A stretch of 26,599 bases of DNA, taken from NCBI GenBank assembly GCA_900545215.1, contig UQXW01000031.1:1-26599 (forward strand). The letters run 5' to 3'. A program made the translations under genes and the position numbers. Source of the DNA: an uncultured Bacteroidota bacterium. GTDB lineage: Bacteria; Bacteroidota; Bacteroidia; Bacteroidales; P3. This document shows, piece after piece, positions 23,052-26,599 of the stretch. The notes beneath the pieces were generated by a model. The model was given only the letters and a program-made list of their open reading frames with translations. It searched no databases and was not told the origin of the DNA. How positions within the stretch are numbered: position 1 is the first letter of the stretch; each line of letters starts with the position of its first letter.

Positions 23052-23072
23052 AAATCGAATAAGCTCGTTTTG

Positions 23073-23087
23073 CTGACAAATTGTCAG
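23073..23087. promoter_or_regulatory. Perfect 15-bp palindrome upstream of dnaK
   Basis: CTGACAAATTGTCAG is symmetric around a central A and lies 21 bp upstream of the sigma-54-like element. This placement suits an activator or repressor of the heat-shock gene. It is not the HrcA/CIRCE sequence (TTAGCACTC-N9-GAGTGCTAA). A degenerate copy occurs at 16629-16643. Confidence 0.5.
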
Positions 23088-23170
23088 ATTTGGTATTTCC
23101 ACAAATCATGAAGAACGGACGATGTTGCAATCACGGCTGTCCTCTAATAGGAACAAGACTTCACAGAACC

Positions 23171-23854
23171 TTATAAAGCATCTACCGTAATTATATCCGG
23201 ATTACCGAACATCTTTTCGGCATACGAACTTATTATGTCAAACGAATCCTTTGCTATAAGGCTGTTTCGGCATTCCTCTTCCTGCAAATTCTCATTTCTT
23301 TCCACCTTCTCACGAGAGAAAAGATTGAATATAAGAGTATCAAGCCTTATTCCCCTGCTTTTCATGGCTTCAAAACCCAAAAGCGAATGGTTGATTGCTC
23401 CGAGGAAAGGATTGGTTACGAAAACAACCTTGTAATTCATCTGTGCCACATGGTCTATCGTCAGAAAATCCTCCCTTATCGGTACCATCAATCCTCCTGC
23501 CCCTTCAACAAGAACCCTGTCGTATTTGTTCGCAAGGTATTGCGTTTTTGCATTTATGGCATCAAGTTCGACCTCTTTTTTGTCCAAACGTGCGGCAAGG
23601 TGAATCGATGAAGGAAACGAAAACATCTGTCCGCAGGTTATTTGATTTACATCGTCCTCATTAAGTTGCATTCCCATTATGCGGCGATGTGTCAAGATGT
23701 CTTCCGACATGGCAGTGCAACCTGTCTGAATGAATTTCTGGGTAATGGCATTAATTCCTTCCGAACGCCACTTTGCGGCAAGGAAACCTGTGGCGTATGT
23801 TTTTCCTATATCCGTTCCTATGCCCGAAACGAAGTAAATATTATCTTTCATCAT
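23171..23854 (-). CDS. bioD: Dethiobiotin synthetase
   Basis: Closes the ureido ring of 7,8-diaminopelargonate with CO2 and ATP, the penultimate step of biotin synthesis. The 227-residue protein has the P-loop GIGTDIGKT (11-19), with K18 and T19 for ATP. The substrate Lys lies in QKFIQTG, and VEGAGGLMVP (116-125) is the family hallmark. The N-terminus MMKDNIYFVSGIGTD is normal; either ATG 23854 or 23851 could start it. The start overlaps the bioC stop by 14 nt, so the two are translationally coupled. The other bio genes (bioA, bioB, bioF) are not in the window. Confidence 0.93.
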   Translation of the reverse strand: MMKDNIYFVSGIGTDIGKTYATGFLAAKWRSEGINAITQKFIQTGCTAMSEDILTHRRIMGMQLNEDDVNQITCGQMFSFPSSIHLAARLDKKEVELDAINAKTQYLANKYDRVLVEGAGGLMVPIREDFLTIDHVAQMNYKVVFVTNPFLGAINHSLLGFEAMKSRGIRLDTLIFNLFSREKVERNENLQEEECRNSLIAKDSFDIISSYAEKMFGNPDIITVDAL

Positions 23855-24611
23855 GCTTTCTTTTTTTCAACAGCAAATAAACAGGGTTATATGTAAGCAT
23901 ACACTTACCGGAACGAGTAAACCGCCTTTCGTATTCGGTTTTGAACCGCATGTACTCCGTTTTCGTCCATCGCTTTTCCTGCACGGCATTGACACCTGTC
24001 GCTTTGAGGGAATACAGCAACTCATCGGGAGAATCGAACCCGACTTCGACAACCTCTTCTTTCAAGAACAAAGTTTCGAAAAAGGGTTCGGCTTTATCCG
24101 AAAGCTCCTTTGCATTCATATAATCCAGACTTCGGAAACCCAAATCGGCAAATTGTCGGAAATTCTCCTTGCCGAAAGAAGACAACAACAGCAATCCCTC
24201 ATCGCACAAGGCATTATAAGATTTCCGAAAGAACATATCCATATCTTCGAACCACTGTACACACGAGGCGGAAGCTATAAGATCCACATTACAAGGGTAA
24301 TCTATTTTTTCGGCATCGCCTTCCAAAAATCCTATACCATCGACAGGCGGCTTTGAAAAAGCAATATCATTGGCAATATAACTTTCAAAACTCAACCTTT
24401 CGAGTAATGCCTTCGTCAAAAAGCCGCTTCCGCAGCCTATTTCGAAGCACCGCGAAGGCATAATGCAATGCCCGCTCTCTTCTCCGGCTGTACACTTCTC
24501 CACCAATAAGTCTGCCAAAGTTTCCGCAACCTTTCTTTGCACCACGGCATACTCTTCGTATGTCTTCGCAACCTTTGAGAACCGTTTCTCCACCAAGCCC
24601 TTATCCGACAT
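23841..24611 (-). CDS. bioC: Malonyl-ACP O-methyltransferase
   Basis: Methylates malonyl-ACP with SAM to start pimeloyl assembly for biotin. A 256-residue class I SAM methyltransferase: motif I EIGCGSGFLT (57-66), GDAEKIDYP for the adenine acidic motif, and SASCVQWFEDMD in motif IV. The BioC-typical N-terminus VEKRFSKVAKTYEEYAVVQ is present, as is the C-terminal YNPVYLLLKK. ATG 24611 fits the family start. It lies upstream of bioD with overlap. A partial -7 box AATATTTGC (minus strand, 24724-24732) is the only promoter candidate; otherwise it could be read through from rseC. Confidence 0.92.
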   Translation of the reverse strand: MSDKGLVEKRFSKVAKTYEEYAVVQRKVAETLADLLVEKCTAGEESGHCIMPSRCFEIGCGSGFLTKALLERLSFESYIANDIAFSKPPVDGIGFLEGDAEKIDYPCNVDLIASASCVQWFEDMDMFFRKSYNALCDEGLLLLSSFGKENFRQFADLGFRSLDYMNAKELSDKAEPFFETLFLKEEVVEVGFDSPDELLYSLKATGVNAVQEKRWTKTEYMRFKTEYERRFTRSGKCMLTYNPVYLLLKKRKHDER

Positions 24612-24733
24612 CGTTCCTTGATTTTATTCTTTCGACGAAACACGCCGCCGGTTGATGCCTACAAAAGCACTTTCGCCCGCATTTCGCAGACGAACCGACC
24701 CTTTTCTCCATCGAAAAGCCATTGCAAATATTG

Positions 24734-25153
24734 CTAAACATGTTCTATCGTGAAAATGAATTGTTTCTGTATCTTTCTTCTATATCTGTATAAAACCAGA
24801 TAGTACACAGCCGTTGCCAAAAGAGCGATAAGACACGAGACGGCTTCATCGAGTCCGGCTATTTGCAGACTTGAAACCATTGCAAGCATGAGAACGGCAA
24901 ACGGCAACAAGAATGCAAGCAACACCGCTTTGAAACCGAGTTTCGTAGTTATGCCTACCTTGACTCTATCGCCTTTTGCATATCTGTCTGCCTGCGAAGT
25001 ATGTACCTCTATCTCCTTTTCTTTCTTATCCGACGAAGAACAAAAATCCCGTGAATGGCAACCTGCACACGCAGACATCTGTTCGATTCTCACCACAACC
25101 TTTTCGCCTTCGCTTTCCACCACAACACCTACCCTTGTGCCGCAATCCTCCAT
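24734..25153 (-). CDS. RseC/MucC-family membrane protein (SoxR-reducing system type)
   Basis: 139 residues. The N-terminal domain carries a cysteine cluster, SACAGCHSRDFC (C29, C32, C38), typical of RseC. A basic linker and two transmembrane helices follow (about 73-95 and 103-122). In other bacteria RseC helps reduce SoxR or supports the Rnf electron-transfer complex at the inner membrane. In Bacteroidota it usually precedes rnfBCDGEA, but here it is followed by bioC, with no rnf gene in the window. ATG 25153 is chosen because family homology starts there (MEDCGTRVGVV) and it clears the bat gene stop by 20 nt. ATG 25207 would overlap that gene and add an unrelated 18 residues. Confidence 0.8.
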   Translation of the reverse strand: MEDCGTRVGVVVESEGEKVVVRIEQMSACAGCHSRDFCSSSDKKEKEIEVHTSQADRYAKGDRVKVGITTKLGFKAVLLAFLLPFAVLMLAMVSSLQIAGLDEAVSCLIALLATAVYYLVLYRYRRKIQKQFIFTIEHV

Positions 25154-25173
25154 ATTTCTTTTGTCTTTCGTCT

Positions 25174-26599
25174 TTAAATGACCTTGATTGCCGAACTCGA
25201 AATCCAACCCTCCTTGCCGTCCTCGGTCTTTACGAACACTTCTTCGCCTGTACGTTTTTCTATTTTCACTTTCTGACCCTTGAAAAGTTTGGTATCGTTA
25301 TCCGAAGACGAGGTTTGATTTCCTTTCAAACTCACATCAGAAGAAAAAACTATCGCATAATCCTTGTTGTGTATAAAATTCTGACGATATAAGCCCAAGC
25401 CGAAACTGCCGAGGCTCAACACCAAGGCAAGCAAGCAAAGGTAGAACAAAAGCACTTTTCGATTGACATCGAAATAATAAAGAAAGAACCCGACGCAACT
25501 GCAGGCGAAAAGCACACAAAACAAAATTGCCCAAGCCAAAGGAGACATCAGATTTGCCAAGGCTTTTACCCAACGAAGCAAAAAGAAGTCCGGCATCACA
25601 TAAACCTCGCCTGCAAGACGACTGCGACAGATTTTGTAATTCGTCATCAGCGTTTCATCATTCGGCGTAAGACGTAAGGCTTTCTCGTAATAAAGTATGG
25701 CTGTAGTATAGTCGCTCATTCGAAAAGCCGTATTGGCAATGCAATGATACAACTTGGCATCGGAATTATCCTTTTCGGCTTTTTGATATAATTCCATCGC
25801 CTTTGCATAATCCTTATTCTTATACGCCGCATCTGCCTGCGAAACATTTTGAGCCGAAAGGCTGCTTGTCATGCAGACAAAGGCAGCAAGAAAAACAGAC
25901 ATTGTTTTTGCTGCAGAATGTTTCCTGCTTTTGGTCATATTGGTTTCTATATCGGTAATCGTTGCCACTGTTTGCTCATATAATTTACGATATTCCGAAG
26001 GCTGCTTATTTTGAGAGAAACGGATATATTCGCAATTTGAAAGCGTTTGAAGGGTATTCTCCGATATCGTTTCCTCCAAAGAACTTTCTTTGAGAGCTTT
26101 TTGAATGTTCTCTATATTCAAATCATATATTGCAATCTTGAATTTGTCGCTAAGATAATTCCATAACGCCTGACCGATTTCTTTTTCGAACGCCTCATCT
26201 TGTCCGTTTCTCAAATACATTTCCGCCTTCTTCAACCTCTTCACGGCAACTCTGTTGGCCTTTTTAAGTTTCATTCCTGAAATATCTTCTCTTTGTTTGA
26301 TTTGTTGCTTGGTGAAATATATGGCAACGACAAGTCCGGACAAAAGAAGCAACAATATGATGTACAGAACAGGAGACGAAAAGGCTTTTAGCGAATTTAC
26401 ATCTTTGGAAACCCTGCCTGCTGCAATGTCGGTTATATCCATATTGCGATATTTCTCTCTTTCCGACATCTGCTTGGCAAATCCGCCATCGTTCTTTCCT
26501 TTTTTTATGTTCAATCTGAAGTCATCGGTGGAAAGGGTTTTGTATTCCCTCTTTTCAGGGTCGAAATACGTAAACTTCAAAGCCGGTATGACCTTCCTG
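25174..26599 (-). CDS. BatD C-terminus fused in frame to BatE (5' end outside the window)
   Basis: The frame is open to the right edge. The apparent first codon at 26580 is TTG inside the coding sequence, and upstream codons read KVIPALKFTYFDP, so the true start lies beyond the window. In-window residues (numbered from 26580) up to about 212 match the BatD C-terminus: FTYFDPEKREYKTLSTDDF, a TM at 70-90, and a helical part with YLSDKF and CEYIRFSQ. From residue 226 the frame reads like a separate BatE: signal-peptide-like SVFLAAFVCMTSSLSAQ, TPR repeats (NVSQADAAYKNKDYAKAMEL, FRMSDYTTAILYYEKALRL), two TMs (350-370, 375-397), then an SH3-like C-terminus (KLFKGQKVKIEKRTGEEVFV ... GWISSSAIKVI). 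BatD and BatE normally are separate aerotolerance-operon genes. A standalone BatE could start at 25938 or 25902. Confidence 0.8.
   Translation of the reverse strand, partial: RKVIPALKFTYFDPEKREYKTLSTDDFRLNIKKGKNDGGFAKQMSEREKYRNMDITDIAAGRVSKDVNSLKAFSSPVLYIILLLLLSGLVVAIYFTKQQIKQREDISGMKLKKANRVAVKRLKKAEMYLRNGQDEAFEKEIGQALWNYLSDKFKIAIYDLNIENIQKALKESSLEETISENTLQTLSNCEYIRFSQNKQPSEYRKLYEQTVATITDIETNMTKSRKHSAAKTMSVFLAAFVCMTSSLSAQNVSQADAAYKNKDYAKAMELYQKAEKDNSDAKLYHCIANTAFRMSDYTTAILYYEKALRLTPNDETLMTNYKICRSRLAGEVYVMPDFFLLRWVKALANLMSPLAWAILFCVLFACSCVGFFLYYFDVNRKVLLFYLCLLALVLSLGSFGLGLYRQNFIHNKDYAIVFSSDVSLKGNQTSSSDNDTKLFKGQKVKIEKRTGEEVFVKTEDGKEGWISSSAIKVI

Overview
The window looks like a chromosomal piece of a Bacteroidales bacterium (phylum Bacteroidota) that has a type IX secretion system (T9SS). 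Four things point there: several -7 boxes of the form TAnnTTTG(C) just upstream of genes; two T9SS type A C-terminal sorting domains, each with the YPNPA motif; Bat, RseC and GIN-domain families typical of the phylum; and no obvious Shine-Dalgarno sequences. No rRNA, recognisable tRNA, CRISPR array or insertion sequence was seen. Coordinates below are read from the sequence; no database search was run.

Layout. Positions 1-3242 are a surface-protein region: a BspA-like leucine-rich-repeat protein cut from its T9SS tail by one in-frame TAG, a regulator fusing a RIC/YtfE-like di-iron hemerythrin to a LuxR-type HTH, and the severed tail of another T9SS cargo protein. Positions 3243-3769 hold a cluster of GGCGTTTT palindromes and a terminator. 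Then come pyrK-pyrD (minus strand), a lipoprotein gene, tig-ychF (plus strand) and a terminator. Positions 9273-16623 hold a tight five-gene minus-strand cluster, described below. Positions 16690-17025 hold a promoter and a highly self-complementary, probably structured RNA upstream of that cluster. After that come a CDF metal exporter, an ECF sigma / anti-sigma / surface-protein trio whose third gene is frameshifted, housekeeping dnaK, bioC-bioD, rseC, and the end of a BatD-BatE fusion that runs off the right edge.

The most notable system is the 9273-16623 cluster. In transcription order it encodes (1) a J-like protein without an HPD motif, ending in glycine-rich membrane segments; (2) a signal-peptide, coiled-coil, single-TM protein whose cytoplasmic C-terminus resembles the GrpE beta domain; (3) a divergent 830-residue Hsp70; (4) a protein-kinase-like domain (HRD replaced by HNE) fused to a complete AAA+ ATPase; and (5) a TerB-like protein. 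Gaps are 9-18 nt, so the five are almost certainly co-transcribed. I infer a dedicated, membrane-tethered chaperone/remodelling system separate from the housekeeping dnaK 4.4 kb away, possibly for stress or conflict (defence) responses. By eye it is more AT-rich than its neighbours, which fits horizontal acquisition. The RNA between its promoter and first gene contains mutually exclusive helices, which would fit attenuation.

Three surface-protein genes (BspA-like, the second T9SS cargo, and the GIN-domain protein) carry lesions. This suggests ongoing decay or phase-variable expression of the cell surface, or assembly errors.
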